The position numbers were made by a program, and so were the translations under genes. Shown here piece after piece: positions 1 to 9,322 of a stretch of 64,000 nucleotides of DNA. Every line of letters starts with the position of its first letter. Within the stretch, counting starts at the first letter, position 1. The notes below the pieces were generated by a model, which worked only from the letters and a program-made list of their open reading frames with translations, searched no databases and was not told the DNA's origin. Origin of the DNA: an uncultured Bacteroidales bacterium (GTDB taxonomy: Bacteria; Bacteroidota; Bacteroidia; Bacteroidales; UBA932); contig CAKUYQ010000011.1 of NCBI GenBank assembly GCA_934717185.1, positions 18,495-82,494 on the forward strand, written 5' to 3'.

Positions 1-88
1 ATAAAAAAAAGTATTTTAAACAGTACAAAAATCTATCTGCAATACCACTCTTCATACTCTCTAAATTTTAATTTCTGCTTCACGTATC

Positions 89-559
89 TCATTTGTGATG
101 ATAAGGTTCCCCTTTAATTATGGTACATGCCCTGTAGAGCTGCTCAAGAAAAATAACCCTTATAATCTGATGTGAAAAGGTCATTTTAGACAAAGAGACA
201 AGTCCGTTTGCCCTGTCATATACCTCTTGGCTGAATCCGTAAGCTCCCCCTATAACAAAAACCACATCTCGGCCGGCCTGCATATACCCCTCCATCTTTT
301 CTGCCCACTTTATAGAATCATACTGAATACCCCTCTCATCCATAAGGATAAGCGTATCATTAGCCTTTACACTTTTTAATATAAGTGTACCCTCCTTTTG
401 TTTTATCTGTTGAAAAGACAATGCCCTTGCATTTTTCAGTTCGGGTATTTCAACTCTTTGGTAATTAATATAAAACCCCAATCTTTTCTCATACAGGCAC
501 AGCCCCTCTTCAACAAACGGAAATGTGGTCTTTCCTACTGTTAACAATGTGAATTTCAT
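89..559 (-). CDS. rlmH: 23S rRNA (pseudouridine-1915-N3)-methyltransferase RlmH
   Basis: SPOUT-class SAM-dependent methyltransferase that methylates pseudouridine 1915 in helix 69 of 23S rRNA on the assembled ribosome. The protein is 156 aa, the usual family length (E. coli about 155). The N-terminus MKFTLLTVGKT is typical, and the C-terminal half carries the SAM-binding knot: VIGGAYGF, then LSKMTFSHQIIRVIFLEQLYRA, ending in the conserved GEPYHH tail. The open frame extends 15 codons further upstream, but those residues do not belong to the family, so the internal ATG at 559 is preferred. It is divergent from the DUF4783 gene. Assignment is firm. Confidence 0.95.
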   Translation of the reverse strand: MKFTLLTVGKTTFPFVEEGLCLYEKRLGFYINYQRVEIPELKNARALSFQQIKQKEGTLILKSVKANDTLILMDERGIQYDSIKWAEKMEGYMQAGRDVVFVIGGAYGFSQEVYDRANGLVSLSKMTFSHQIIRVIFLEQLYRACTIIKGEPYHHK

Positions 560-567
560 AGCAGACA

Positions 568-575
568 CAAATGTA
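568..575 (-). promoter_or_regulatory. Candidate -7 box for rlmH
   Basis: TACATTTG on the minus strand matches the Bacteroidota -7 consensus TAnnTTTG. It lies only 8 bases before the rlmH ATG, so a transcript from it would be almost leaderless. No convincing TTTG -33 box is seen. Confidence 0.35.
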
Positions 576-589
576 ATTAAAAATATTAA

Positions 590-597
590 TACCTTTG
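590..597 (+). promoter_or_regulatory. Candidate -7 box for the DUF4783 gene
   Basis: TACCTTTG matches TAnnTTTG. It lies about 100 bases before the ATG at 696 and faces away from the rlmH promoter. Confidence 0.4.
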
Positions 598-695
598 CAC
601 ACATAAGAGCAGCATTGATTGTGCCACACAGTTACAGTTAATGGCTTGTTTTTTGTACAGCTCGCGTGAGTTTTACCACAAATAGTGACATAAAG

Positions 696-1085
696 ATGAA
701 AAGATTATATATATACATACTGCTTACATTTCTGTCTCTGCCGCTTTTTGCTCAACAGGAAAATGATGTTTTTGTCCCTATAGGAAAATATATCCAAAAC
801 GGAGATTTTCAAAAACTATCTGCTTGGTTTGCAAGCAATTTAGAGCTTGAAATTTCTGGTAGTGTAAATGATTGCAGCAAGACGCAGGCTACTCAGATAA
901 TGAAAGATTTCTTTATAAAATACCCTCCAAAAACCTTCTCCATAATTCATAAAAGTGGAAAGGCCCCTATGAAATATGCCATAGGAACGCTTACCACAGA
1001 ATCTGATAATTTTAGAATAACCCTTTTTGTAAAAACAGATACAAACGGCAATTTTGTACAACAGTTACGAATAGAGAAGGAGTAA
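696..1085 (+). CDS. Exported DUF4783 family protein
   Basis: Small secreted protein (129 aa) of the Bacteroidota-specific DUF4783 family; molecular function unknown. Residues 1-19 form a clear signal peptide (MKRLYIYILL, hydrophobic core, cleavage near LFAQ-Q). The mature part, beginning ENDVFVPIGKYIQNGDF and containing WFASNLELEI and MKDFFIKYPPK, has the alternating helix/strand pattern expected of an NTF2-like or cystatin-like fold; the fold is inference. An upstream in-frame GTG at 666 would add ten polar residues before the signal peptide, so the ATG at 696 is chosen. A dispersed hexamer repeat follows directly after the stop codon. Confidence 0.8.
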   Translation: MKRLYIYILLTFLSLPLFAQQENDVFVPIGKYIQNGDFQKLSAWFASNLELEISGSVNDCSKTQATQIMKDFFIKYPPKTFSIIHKSGKAPMKYAIGTLTTESDNFRITLFVKTDTNGNFVQQLRIEKE

Positions 1086-1194
1086 CGTTGGCGTTGGCGT
1101 TAGCGTTTTTTAAAGTACAGAGGGTAAAGAGAGGAAAGAGGGTAAAGAGGGTATGAGAGTAAAGAAAGCTAAAGCCAATGCCAATGCCAAAGCT
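1086..1194. repeat. Dispersed GCGTTG/GCCAAT hairpin element, copy 1
   Basis: Intergenic element between convergent genes. The left arm (1086-1110) is built of GTTGGC hexamers, the middle is purine-rich (GTAAAGAG and GGGTAAAGAG units, about 1115-1165), and the right arm (1167-1194) consists of GCTAAA/GCCAAT hexamers. The arms are complementary if G-U pairs are allowed, so an RNA from the + strand could fold into a long imperfect hairpin. Related copies lie near 36.6, 39.3, 59.3, 60.85 and 61.66 kb. Confidence 0.8.
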
Positions 1195-1203
1195 GATAAA
1201 TGG

Positions 1204-2460
1204 TTACGGAATAAGGCCTTTTAAGAAGTCTTTATAATATTCATCTGATCTCACGCTATCCATCTGTTGTCTGTACCTCTCGCCTACCGCCTTGAAGTCC
1301 TCTAAATATTTCTTATCCAAAGGTTCGGCAGCCGGGCTGTCCATCTTTAAAGGATTTATCGGGGTGCCGTTTCTGTAGACTCTAAAATCCAAGTGAGGAC
1401 CTGTTGAAATACCCGTACTTCCAACGAATCCTATAACCTCACCCTGATTCACCCTTTTTCCTGTAGCAAGTCCTTTAGCAAACCCTTTAAGATGCATGTA
1501 CGATGTCGTATATATCTTGTTATGCTTAATCTTTATGGTATTACCGCCGCCATTTGTCCACCCCTTAAAGATCACCACTCCGTCTCCAATAGACATTACA
1601 GGGGTTCCGGCCGGCGCAGCGTAATCAACGCCTGTGTGTGGACGCACAATTTTAAGTACCGGATGCTTCCTTGCGTATGTAAAGCCCGAACTGATTCTTG
1701 TAAAACGCAAAGGAGCTTTAAGGAAGGCCTTTTTGAGACTCTCCCCTGTTTCGTTCCAATACATGGCTCCGCGATCCTCAATCTGATAACGCACCGCCGG
1801 ATAGACCTTTCCATTATGAGAGGCAACAGCATAATACAGGTCTCCTATATCCAAAAGTTCATCCTTATAGGTCAGCTCATCGTAGAGAACCTCAAAGCTA
1901 TCCCCTTTTTGCAACCCCGAAAAATCTATTGTCCAAGCAAATATATCCTCTAACTTTATTGCAAGTATTGCCGGCACTCCGGCTCTTTTCATATCTAACC
2001 ACAATGATGATTGGATATCTATTTTAGCCACCCGCTTATTTGTAACTATATCCTTCTCAACAACACTTACAAAGAGCGAGTCTTTGAGTCCCATTACAAC
2101 ATGAGAGAGTCTGTCTTTCTCATATACAAAAAAACTTGGAGACAGTTCTAAGCTATCCCCTGTTCTCCTGTAAAAGAACTCATATTCGTTGCCTACCTTT
2201 ATCTTCTTTACATCAAACTTATCTCCGGCTATTGATATAAGTTTCTGAATAGTCTGTTGGTCTACCCCCGCATCGTTCAACAATGTACCAAACAGATCAC
2301 CGTTACCAATATCCGATATTGATATTTCATAATCACCTACAGGTATTCCATATTGAAAAACTGTATCCTTTTCGGTTACAACAGTCTCCTCTACAAGTTG
2401 CTGATTATTATTACAGGCAAAAAACACCATAATCAAGGTTATTAACACCAACTTATTCAT
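1204..2460 (-). CDS. M23 (LytM-domain) peptidoglycan endopeptidase, lipoprotein
   Basis: Predicted envelope lipoprotein of 418 aa with a C-terminal LytM/M23 domain, expected to cut peptide cross-links in peptidoglycan. Residues 1-16 are a lipoprotein signal with lipobox VFFAC (Cys16), followed by a polar linker. Residues about 40-250 form an N-terminal region like that of MepM/YebA-type proteins. The M23 domain is at about 255-370: HTGVD gives H275 and D279, YMHLKG gives H323, and GPHLDF gives H356. The usual HLH motif reads HLD, so the third zinc ligand would be Asp358 rather than His, and activity may be altered. It is convergent with the DUF4783 gene. The gene name is not assigned because Bacteroidota carry several such paralogues. 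Confidence 0.85.
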   Translation of the reverse strand: MNKLVLITLIMVFFACNNNQQLVEETVVTEKDTVFQYGIPVGDYEISISDIGNGDLFGTLLNDAGVDQQTIQKLISIAGDKFDVKKIKVGNEYEFFYRRTGDSLELSPSFFVYEKDRLSHVVMGLKDSLFVSVVEKDIVTNKRVAKIDIQSSLWLDMKRAGVPAILAIKLEDIFAWTIDFSGLQKGDSFEVLYDELTYKDELLDIGDLYYAVASHNGKVYPAVRYQIEDRGAMYWNETGESLKKAFLKAPLRFTRISSGFTYARKHPVLKIVRPHTGVDYAAPAGTPVMSIGDGVVIFKGWTNGGGNTIKIKHNKIYTTSYMHLKGFAKGLATGKRVNQGEVIGFVGSTGISTGPHLDFRVYRNGTPINPLKMDSPAAEPLDKKYLEDFKAVGERYRQQMDSVRSDEYYKDFLKGLIP

Positions 2461-2592
2461 ATACTACTCTTTACAGACAATAAAAATTTTCAAACCCAGT
2501 TTGTAAGCATAAAGATAGAGCAAAAAAAGCAAACTGTTGATAACTTTGTGTAAAAAAATGTAAAAAAGTGTAAAAGTATAGAAAAGAATACT

Positions 2593-2600
2593 TAATTTTG
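2593..2600 (+). promoter_or_regulatory. Candidate -7 box of the dcw operon
   Basis: TAATTTTG matches TAnnTTTG, about 32 bases before the mraZ ATG. The 171-bp spacer before it is very AT-rich with several GTGTAAAA-like runs; in other bacteria MraZ binds repeats in this position, but no clean repeat operator can be defined here. Confidence 0.55.
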
Positions 2601-2631
2601 CAGAACCCCCAAAATATCCAAAAGAACGACA

Positions 2632-3078
2632 ATGGCAAAATTCATTGGTGAATATAGAGCTAAGATAGATGACAAGGGCAGAGTGGTATTCCCCTCCGCT
2701 TTTAAGGCTGTGCTCTCTTTGTCGGGAAGCAACTTATTGGTAATCAAAAAAGATCTGTTCGAGGATTGTTTGGAGATGTTCACATACGAGCAGTGGGAGA
2801 AGGAATCGGACATGGTCAAATCCAGATTGAACTTTTTCAACAAAGAGCATGCACTGTTTTGGAGGGAATATATGAGGAACAGAGCCATTGTAGAGCCGGA
2901 TGGAAAATTGGGAAGAATCTCTATTCCAAAACATCTTCTATCTCAAATCGGAGCGGACAAAGAGCTTGTATTTGCCGGCAACGATCATAAGATTGAGATA
3001 TGGTCCGGTGAGAAATATGATGCCGGAAAGATGGATGGAGCAGACTTTTCTCAATTGGCACAAAAGATTTTGGGTTAA
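2632..3078 (+). CDS. mraZ: Transcriptional regulator MraZ
   Basis: DNA-binding regulator of the dcw cluster, 148 aa. It carries two SpoVT/AbrB-like half domains: residues about 5-50 (GEYRAKIDDKGRVVFPSAFK) and about 80-125 (DGKLGRISIPKHLLSQIG), each with the family's DxxGR-I/V-P signature. MraZ proteins form ring-shaped oligomers that bind the promoter of their own operon. It is the first gene of the cluster, behind the candidate promoter. The first exact copy of the TTGTCGGGAA decamer lies inside it (2719-2728). Confidence 0.95.
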   Translation: MAKFIGEYRAKIDDKGRVVFPSAFKAVLSLSGSNLLVIKKDLFEDCLEMFTYEQWEKESDMVKSRLNFFNKEHALFWREYMRNRAIVEPDGKLGRISIPKHLLSQIGADKELVFAGNDHKIEIWSGEKYDAGKMDGADFSQLAQKILG

Positions 3079-3096
3079 AGTTAAATCTATTTTGAA

Positions 3097-4005
3097 ATGA
3101 GCAGCTATCACAATCCGGTTTTGCTACACCAAAGTGTAGACGGGCTTAACATAGAGGAGCACAAGGATGGGGTCTATATAGACGCCACTATGGGCGGAGC
3201 GGGACATACTGCCGAGATACTCAAAAGATTAGGCCCAGGCGGAAAGCTCATCTCTTTTGATCAGGATGCAGACGCCATAGCCAATGCACCTAAAGACAGC
3301 AGACTTATTGCGGTACACAACAACTTCAGATTCATTGAAAATTTTGTTCAATTCCTTAATGTTGGCAAGGTAGATGGGATACTTGCCGATCTTGGGGTCT
3401 CCTCACACCAGTTCGATACAGAAGAAAGGGGGTTTTCATTTAGGTTCGATGCGCCATTGGATATGAGGATGAACTGTGCAGAGGGGATTAATGCCGAAGA
3501 CATAATAAACAGCTACGAGGAGGAGGAGCTGGCCAAAATATTCAGAGAGTGGGGCGAGATAGAGAATCCCGGGAAGGTTGCCGGTGTCATCTGCAAGGCA
3601 CGCTCCATGAGCCCCATAAAGACAACAGAGGAGTTAGTAAACACTGTATCCAAGTTCTTTAACGCACAAACGCGGCATAAATTTTTAGCCAAGCTGTTTC
3701 AGGCGTTAAGGATAGAGGTCAACCATGAGATGAGTGCATTGGAGGAGTTTCTTACGGCAACCGGGAAGGTTTTGAAAAGCAAAGGAAGGCTTTCTGTAAT
3801 TACCTACCACTCGTTGGAAGACAGGTTGGTAAAGAATTACATGAAGACAGGAAACTGTAGCGGAATCGCCATAAAGGATTTCTATGGAAAGATAGAGACC
3901 CCTTTTAAACTCGTTAACCGTAAGCCTTTGCTTCCCGACAACAACGAACAGATGGAGAACAACAGAAGCAGAAGTGCCAAGCTGAGAATTGCTGAAAAGA
4001 TATAG
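3097..4005 (+). CDS. rsmH: 16S rRNA (cytosine-1402-N4)-methyltransferase RsmH
   Basis: SAM-dependent enzyme that N4-methylates C1402 in the P-site region of 16S rRNA; 302 aa, normal length. The SAM-binding motif DATMGGAGHT is at residues 29-38, followed by FDQDADA, GILADLGVSSHQFD and the C-terminal ITYHSLEDRLVKN. It begins 18 bases after mraZ, as in nearly all dcw clusters, and is followed after 12 bases by the FtsL-like gene. Confidence 0.96.
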   Translation: MSSYHNPVLLHQSVDGLNIEEHKDGVYIDATMGGAGHTAEILKRLGPGGKLISFDQDADAIANAPKDSRLIAVHNNFRFIENFVQFLNVGKVDGILADLGVSSHQFDTEERGFSFRFDAPLDMRMNCAEGINAEDIINSYEEEELAKIFREWGEIENPGKVAGVICKARSMSPIKTTEELVNTVSKFFNAQTRHKFLAKLFQALRIEVNHEMSALEEFLTATGKVLKSKGRLSVITYHSLEDRLVKNYMKTGNCSGIAIKDFYGKIETPFKLVNRKPLLPDNNEQMENNRSRSAKLRIAEKI

Positions 4006-4017
4006 AAAAACAGTAAA

Positions 4018-4356
4018 ATGGAGGAAAACAGTAAAAACCAAAAGAAAGCCACATTCACATTTTCTTCCCTTCTAAGGGGGCAGATAGTGAAAGATGTCTT
4101 GGGCAGAGACATCTGGTTTGTGTTATATATTTTTCTCATTATCATTCTGTATATATCAATAAATCTTGGCGTAGAGAAGACTCAGATTACAATAAGAAAA
4201 AACCAGCTCGAGCTTAAGAACCTAAAGGCGGAATATACAGGAAAAGCTGCCCGGCTACAGTCTCTAAGCAAACGAGGGGAGGTTAAAGAGAGACTTGAAA
4301 AGCAGAACTCAACACTTATAAACCCGGTGTCACCACCTATAGCACTTGAAAGATGA
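4018..4356 (+). CDS. FtsL-like cell division protein
   Basis: Small bitopic membrane protein (112 aa) in the ftsL position of the cluster. The cytoplasmic N-terminus (about 30 aa) is followed by one membrane segment at about 33-51 (WFVLYIFLIIILYISINLG) and a periplasmic heptad-rich helix at about 55-95, the layout of FtsL, which pairs with FtsB and recruits FtsW/FtsI. Sequence similarity to proteobacterial FtsL is weak, as is usual in this phylum, so the call rests on topology and position. Its stop overlaps the next start by 4 bases (ATGA), indicating translational coupling. Confidence 0.8.
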   Translation: MEENSKNQKKATFTFSSLLRGQIVKDVLGRDIWFVLYIFLIIILYISINLGVEKTQITIRKNQLELKNLKAEYTGKAARLQSLSKRGEVKERLEKQNSTLINPVSPPIALER

Positions 4357-6497
4357 AAGAGATAATCACAAAAAGAATAAAATGGTTTTTCGCAATCTAC
4401 TTTATCTTGGTACTTATAGTTGTTGGGAAGGTTATAAAGTTGCAATACTTCTCCCCTACAGAGATAAAGGCGGAGGATATTGCATACAGAGTTGAAACGG
4501 TTGATGCCATAAGAGGTGACATTCTTTCACGCGACGGCAGACCTATTGCCACCTCCATACCTTTTTACAAGGTAAGGATAGATTGCGTTGTACCAAGTAA
4601 GGATGTATTTGACAACAATGTAGCGGAATTAGGCAAGTCTTTGGCGGCTTTCTTCAAAGATAAAAGCGCTGCCCAATATACAAAAGAGCTTAAACAGGCA
4701 AGAAAAGAGGGTAAGAGATATAAAGCATTGGGTAACAGACTTGTTGACTACCCGGAACTGATGGAGATAAAGAAATTCCCCATCCTCTCCTTAGGCGCTA
4801 ACAGGGGAGGTTTGATTGTTGAAGAAAAATATAAAAGGAAACACCCTTACGGAAGACTCGCATACAGGACCATAGGGTTCATCAACACAGAGGGTGTTAG
4901 TGTTGGCATAGAGGGCAGTTGCGATTATTACCTTAAAGGGGAACCAGGACAACAGAAGATACAGAAGATGCTCGGCGGGGAGTGGAGACCGGTTAACAGC
5001 GATCTTACCATTGAACCAAAGAACGGTTGTGACATTAAAACTACCATAGACATAGATATGCAGGAGGCTGCAGAGAAGGCTCTTAGGGAGCAGCTTGCAA
5101 AGGGACAGGCTGTAGAGGGTGCTACAGCTATCGTAATGGAGGTAAAGACAGGTGCCATACGTGCAATCGCCAATATGAAAAAGGGGAAGAACGGCAGTTA
5201 TGACGAATCTTATAACTATGCCGTGGGAGATGCAACAGAGCCGGGCTCTGTCTTTAAACTTGTTACATTGGTATCTCTATTGGAGGACGGTTACGTTACC
5301 TTGGATTCACCGATTGATGCAGGCAACGGCAAATGGAGCTATGGAGGACATACCTATTCAGATGTTACCCCGGGAGGATACGGGTTGGTAACAGTAAAAA
5401 AGGCTTTTGAGAAATCTTCAAACTGCGCCTTTGCAAAACTTGCTGTTGAATATTATTCAAAAGACCCAAAGAAATTTACAGACAGAATCCAGAGTATGAA
5501 GGTTGGAGAACGATTTAATTTAGACATACAGGGAGAGGCACGCTCTGTAATATATACACCTACATCTCAGATGTGGTCTGCGACAAGTCTCCCCTCAATG
5601 GCCATAGGCTACGCCACACTGCTTACGCCACTGCATACTCTTACATTTTATAACGCAATAGCCAACAATGGGGTAATGATGAAGCCATACTTTATTGAGA
5701 GCTATCAGGATCACGGAAAGATCATAAAAAATTTTCCTCCAACAGAGATGAGCGGTTCAATAGCATCTGAGCGGACCATAAAGGCTGCGCAGGAGGCAAT
5801 GCGCGGAGTTGTAGAGGAGGGTACAGGCAAATCTATGAAGACCCTGCCGTTTAAGGTTGCAGGCAAGACAGGTACAGCCCGTATGGCATTCCCCGGGGGC
5901 GGTTATGAGAGGAACGGGCGCAGAAGATACCAGGCTTCATTCGCCGGCTTCTTCCCTGCAGACAATCCAAAATACAGTGCTATTGTAATCCTCTACTCCG
6001 AGCCTATTGTAGGTAACTTTTACGGAGGTTCACAAGCAGGCCCTGTCTTTAAACAGATTGCAAATCATATATACTCTTCGAGCAGGGATTGGGGCAAGCC
6101 TGTCTGCGGGAAAGACTTTACCTTGGACACACTCTCAACAGAGAAGGGAATGCCTGTAATATCAAGCGGGAAAGCAACGCAGGATATTGCAGCGCTTGAA
6201 CAGTTGCCTGCCAAGGGAAAGAGCAGCATAATGGAGAGTATGAAGAGAAAAGATTGGATAACACTATGCAGGGACAGCAGCAGGAATATTACCATTAAGG
6301 AGTGTCACAATAGTGATGAGTTGCTGTGCAATGTGGTTGGAATGGGACTGAAAGATGCTATATATATTTTGGAGAATCAAGGGTACAAGGTAAGTTTTGA
6401 CGGGCACGGAAGGGTAGTTTCCCAAAATCCCGCAGCAGGAAGTGGCATAAACAGAGATTCGATATCAACAGTGGTACTTAAACTTGAATACAATTAA
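4353..6497 (+). CDS. ftsI: Septal transpeptidase FtsI (class B PBP) with PASTA domain
   Basis: Divisome transpeptidase (PBP3 type) that cross-links septal peptidoglycan, working with FtsW; 714 aa. Membrane anchor at about 11-30, PBP dimerisation/pedestal region at about 50-220, and transpeptidase domain at about 230-575. Active-site motifs: SxxK at S299-V-F-K302, SxN at S355-S-N357 and KTG at K505-T-G507. A C-terminal PASTA domain occupies about 662-714 (GMGLKDAIYILENQGYKV onwards), joined by a linker of about 80 residues. PASTA-bearing FtsI is common in Bacteroidota. Frame and motifs are intact. Confidence 0.95.
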   Translation: MKEIITKRIKWFFAIYFILVLIVVGKVIKLQYFSPTEIKAEDIAYRVETVDAIRGDILSRDGRPIATSIPFYKVRIDCVVPSKDVFDNNVAELGKSLAAFFKDKSAAQYTKELKQARKEGKRYKALGNRLVDYPELMEIKKFPILSLGANRGGLIVEEKYKRKHPYGRLAYRTIGFINTEGVSVGIEGSCDYYLKGEPGQQKIQKMLGGEWRPVNSDLTIEPKNGCDIKTTIDIDMQEAAEKALREQLAKGQAVEGATAIVMEVKTGAIRAIANMKKGKNGSYDESYNYAVGDATEPGSVFKLVTLVSLLEDGYVTLDSPIDAGNGKWSYGGHTYSDVTPGGYGLVTVKKAFEKSSNCAFAKLAVEYYSKDPKKFTDRIQSMKVGERFNLDIQGEARSVIYTPTSQMWSATSLPSMAIGYATLLTPLHTLTFYNAIANNGVMMKPYFIESYQDHGKIIKNFPPTEMSGSIASERTIKAAQEAMRGVVEEGTGKSMKTLPFKVAGKTGTARMAFPGGGYERNGRRRYQASFAGFFPADNPKYSAIVILYSEPIVGNFYGGSQAGPVFKQIANHIYSSSRDWGKPVCGKDFTLDTLSTEKGMPVISSGKATQDIAALEQLPAKGKSSIMESMKRKDWITLCRDSSRNITIKECHNSDELLCNVVGMGLKDAIYILENQGYKVSFDGHGRVVSQNPAAGSGINRDSISTVVLKLEYN

Positions 6498-6515
6498 ATT
6501 AAAGGAGGATGGTTT

Positions 6516-8003
6516 ATGAGACTTATTGATATAATAAAAGAGACAGGGGTAACAGATTCGGCTACAGCCGACAAGTTCCGCAATACAGACATTGAGGATG
6601 TTTGCACGGATTCACGTAAATGCAGGCACGACTCTCTGTTCATTGCTGTAAAAGGGGCCGCTGCAGACGGCCATAAATATATCTGCAATGCAATAGACAA
6701 CGGAGCCAAGGTTATTCTCTATGAGAATGGCGAAAACATAGAGGGATACAGGAGAGATGATATTGTGTTCATTCCCGTAAAGGACGGGCGAACGGCCGAG
6801 GCTGTTGCAGCAAAAAATTTTTATGGAGATCCAACTTCATGCATAAAGTTGGTAGGTGTAACCGGTACAAACGGAAAGACCTCCATTGCAACCCTGCTGT
6901 ACAGGTTGTTCGGCAATTTGGGTTACGAGTGCGGACTTATCTCAACCATAGCGAATTACGTTGAGAAGAAAAGATATGAGACAATAAACACCACCCCCGG
7001 TCCTGTTGAACTCAACAGGCTGTTGGCAGAGATGGTAGAGAGCGGTTGCGAGTACTGTTTTATGGAGGTGAGCTCACATGCTTTGGACCAGAAGAGGACA
7101 GAGGGGCTTAAGTTTGCCGGAGCTATCTTTACAAACCTTACACACGACCATTTAGACTACCACAAGACCTTTGCAAATTATCTTGCCGCAAAGAAAAAGC
7201 TGTTTGACAACCTTGGCACAGATGCGTTTGCCCTTACCAATGAGGATGACAAGAACGGCAGTGTTATGCTACAGAACTGCAAGGCAAGGAGATACAGATA
7301 CTCATGCAGGAATGCGGCAGACTTTAAGTGCAGGATCATAGAGAAGAATATAGACGGCACTCTGCTGAACATTAACGGTAAAGAGATTTGGTGCAGGTTT
7401 ATAGGGTTGCACAACGCCTACAATATCACGGCAGTATATGGGGCAGCAGTTCTTCTTGGGATGAAAGAGGAGGAGGTTGCAGTAGAGGTGAGCCGCCTTA
7501 CTGCAGTCAGCGGAAGACTTGAGTATTTCAAGGGCAGCAACGATATTATTGCCGCCGTTGATTATGCTCATACTCCCGATGCTTTAGAGAATGTCCTTAA
7601 GACATTGAAAGATCTCAATCCTGCCGGAGACCTTATTTGCGTATTTGGCTGTGGCGGTAACAGAGATAAGACAAAAAGGCCGGAGATGGGCGCAATTGCA
7701 GGAAAGTACGCAGATAAGATTGTTGTAACATCCGATAATCCAAGATTTGAGGACCCTTTGGCAATCATAAATGATATTAAGGAGGGGATGGATATAAAGG
7801 CAAGATGTAAGAGCAGTTTTATTCCAAACAGACAAGAGGCTGTAAGAGTTGCCATACTGAACGCAAAGCCCGGCTCCATAATCCTTGTTGCAGGCAAAGG
7901 ACACGAGGATTACCAGATTGTTAACGGTGTAAAGCACCATTTAGACGATAAAGAATTGATTAAAAGCGCTTTTGAGGAGCTTAAAATGCTCTGCAAAGCA
8001 TAA
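6516..8003 (+). CDS. murE: UDP-MurNAc-tripeptide synthetase MurE (meso-DAP adding)
   Basis: ATP-dependent cytoplasmic ligase adding the third residue to UDP-MurNAc-L-Ala-D-Glu; 495 aa. The Walker-type ATP site is GTNGKT (117-122) and the central-domain motif is EVSSHALDQ. The C-terminal DNPR motif (407-410, in SDNPRFEDP) is the known specificity mark for meso-diaminopimelate rather than lysine, so the cell wall should be DAP type. The start is supported by a strong AAAGGAGG ribosome-binding site 9 bases before the ATG, which is uncommon in this window. Confidence 0.96.
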   Translation: MRLIDIIKETGVTDSATADKFRNTDIEDVCTDSRKCRHDSLFIAVKGAAADGHKYICNAIDNGAKVILYENGENIEGYRRDDIVFIPVKDGRTAEAVAAKNFYGDPTSCIKLVGVTGTNGKTSIATLLYRLFGNLGYECGLISTIANYVEKKRYETINTTPGPVELNRLLAEMVESGCEYCFMEVSSHALDQKRTEGLKFAGAIFTNLTHDHLDYHKTFANYLAAKKKLFDNLGTDAFALTNEDDKNGSVMLQNCKARRYRYSCRNAADFKCRIIEKNIDGTLLNINGKEIWCRFIGLHNAYNITAVYGAAVLLGMKEEEVAVEVSRLTAVSGRLEYFKGSNDIIAAVDYAHTPDALENVLKTLKDLNPAGDLICVFGCGGNRDKTKRPEMGAIAGKYADKIVVTSDNPRFEDPLAIINDIKEGMDIKARCKSSFIPNRQEAVRVAILNAKPGSIILVAGKGHEDYQIVNGVKHHLDDKELIKSAFEELKMLCKA

Positions 8004-8020
8004 AGTTATAATATTACAAG

Positions 8021-9301
8021 ATGCTTTACCATCTTTTTGAATACTTTGAGAGTAACGGAATACATTTCCCCGGAGTAGGGCTTATGAAATACATAAGCTT
8101 CAGAGCCATATTGGCTGTAATGACGGCATTGCTTATTGCCTTATGGTTAGGCCCAAAAATAATAAGGCTGATGCAGAAACTGCAGATTGGTGAGGAGATA
8201 AGGAATCTTGGATTGGAGGGTCAGATGCAGAAGAAAGGAACCCCTACAATGGGTGGAGTTATAATAATACTCTCTCTGCTCATCCCCGCACTCCTGTTTG
8301 GAAATCTTACAAATGTATATGTTATCTTAATGATAATAACAACATTATGGCTTGGATTTGTTGGTTTCTTAGACGATTCCATAAAGGTATTTAAAAAGGA
8401 CAAGGATGGATTGAACGGAAAATATAAGATTATAGGTCAAGTGACACTTGGTCTTATAGTTGGTCTTGTATTGTGTTTCAGCGAACAGGTAACTGTAAGA
8501 GAATCTGTAACTCCCGGAGAAAAGGAGGCCATTAAAGAAACTGTTACGGAGTTAGACGTAACGCAGACTCGCTACTTTAAAGATATAAAGAGTACAACCA
8601 CAACCATACCGTTTGTAAAGGACAATCAGTTCGACTATGCGTGGCTTGCACCGTTTAAAGGGAAAGCAGGAGAGATAGCAAGCTGGGTAATCTATATTCT
8701 TGTAATAATATTTGTCATTACAGCTGTTTCCAACGGTACCAACCTTACAGACGGGTTAGACGGTTTGGTAACCGGCGTATCTGCTCCGGTAGTTATAACA
8801 TTAGCTGTATTGGCATATTTGTCGGGAAACTCAATATATGCCTCATACCTTAATATAATGTATATTCCGCACACGGGAGAGGTTGTTATCTTTCTCTGTG
8901 CGCTGATTGGGGCACTAATAGGATTTCTGTGGTACAACGCATCGCCGGCTCAGGTATTTATGGGTGATACCGGCAGCCTTATGCTCGGCGGAGTTATAGC
9001 AGTTGCCGCCATAATAATAAGAAAGGAGCTGCTTATACCTGTTTTATGCGGCATATTTTTAATTGAAAGTATTAGCGTTATTGCGCAAAGAGCATATTTT
9101 AAATATACCAAGAAAAAGTATGGAGAGGGAAGAAGAATCTTTAAGATGAGCCCTATACACCATCATTTTCAGAAGGAGGGTATAGATGCTATCATACAGT
9201 ATCCCAAAAAGGCGATTCCGGAGACAAAAATTGTCATAAGATTTTGGATTATAGCTATTATGCTATGTGCAATATCAATAATCACTTTAAAGATAAGATA
9301 G
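8021..9301 (+). CDS. mraY: Phospho-MurNAc-pentapeptide transferase MraY
   Basis: Polytopic inner-membrane enzyme that transfers phospho-MurNAc-pentapeptide to undecaprenyl phosphate, making lipid I; 426 aa. Catalytic aspartates lie in FLDDSIK (D118, D119) and [11 protein letters not shown] (D244, D247), with GDTGS at 315-319 and the HHH motif at 380-382. It is longer than the roughly 360-aa proteobacterial enzyme because of an extra loop at about 157-205, charged and Thr-rich, between membrane segments; such an insert is usual in Bacteroidota MraY. A TTGTCGGGAA decamer is at 8819-8828. Confidence 0.96.
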   Translation: MLYHLFEYFESNGIHFPGVGLMKYISFRAILAVMTALLIALWLGPKIIRLMQKLQIGEEIRNLGLEGQMQKKGTPTMGGVIIILSLLIPALLFGNLTNVYVILMIITTLWLGFVGFLDDSIKVFKKDKDGLNGKYKIIGQVTLGLIVGLVLCFSEQVTVRESVTPGEKEAIKETVTELDVTQTRYFKDIKSTTTTIPFVKDNQFDYAWLAPFKGKAGEIASWVIYILVIIFVITAVSNGTNLTDGLDGLVTGVSAPVVITLAVLAYLSGNSIYASYLNIMYIPHTGEVVIFLCALIGALIGFLWYNASPAQVFMGDTGSLMLGGVIAVAAIIIRKELLIPVLCGIFLIESISVIAQRAYFKYTKKKYGEGRRIFKMSPIHHHFQKEGIDAIIQYPKKAIPETKIVIRFWIIAIMLCAISIITLKIR

Positions 9302-9322
9302 AAAGCTGTTAAGTTTTATTAT

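Noticed and set aside
1492..1953. Open frames antisense to the M23 lipoprotein and similar frames opposite other genes
   Set aside because: They lack family motifs, plausible starts or promoters, and lie opposite well-supported genes.
2500..2560. GTTGATAACTTTGTG and similar words as DnaA boxes or an origin
   Set aside because: No cluster of TTATCCACA-like boxes, no DnaA or rnpA/rpmH context; simply AT-rich promoter DNA before mraZ.
4353..4356. Frameshift between the FtsL-like and FtsI genes
   Set aside because: The four-base ATGA overlap is ordinary translational coupling and both proteins are complete.
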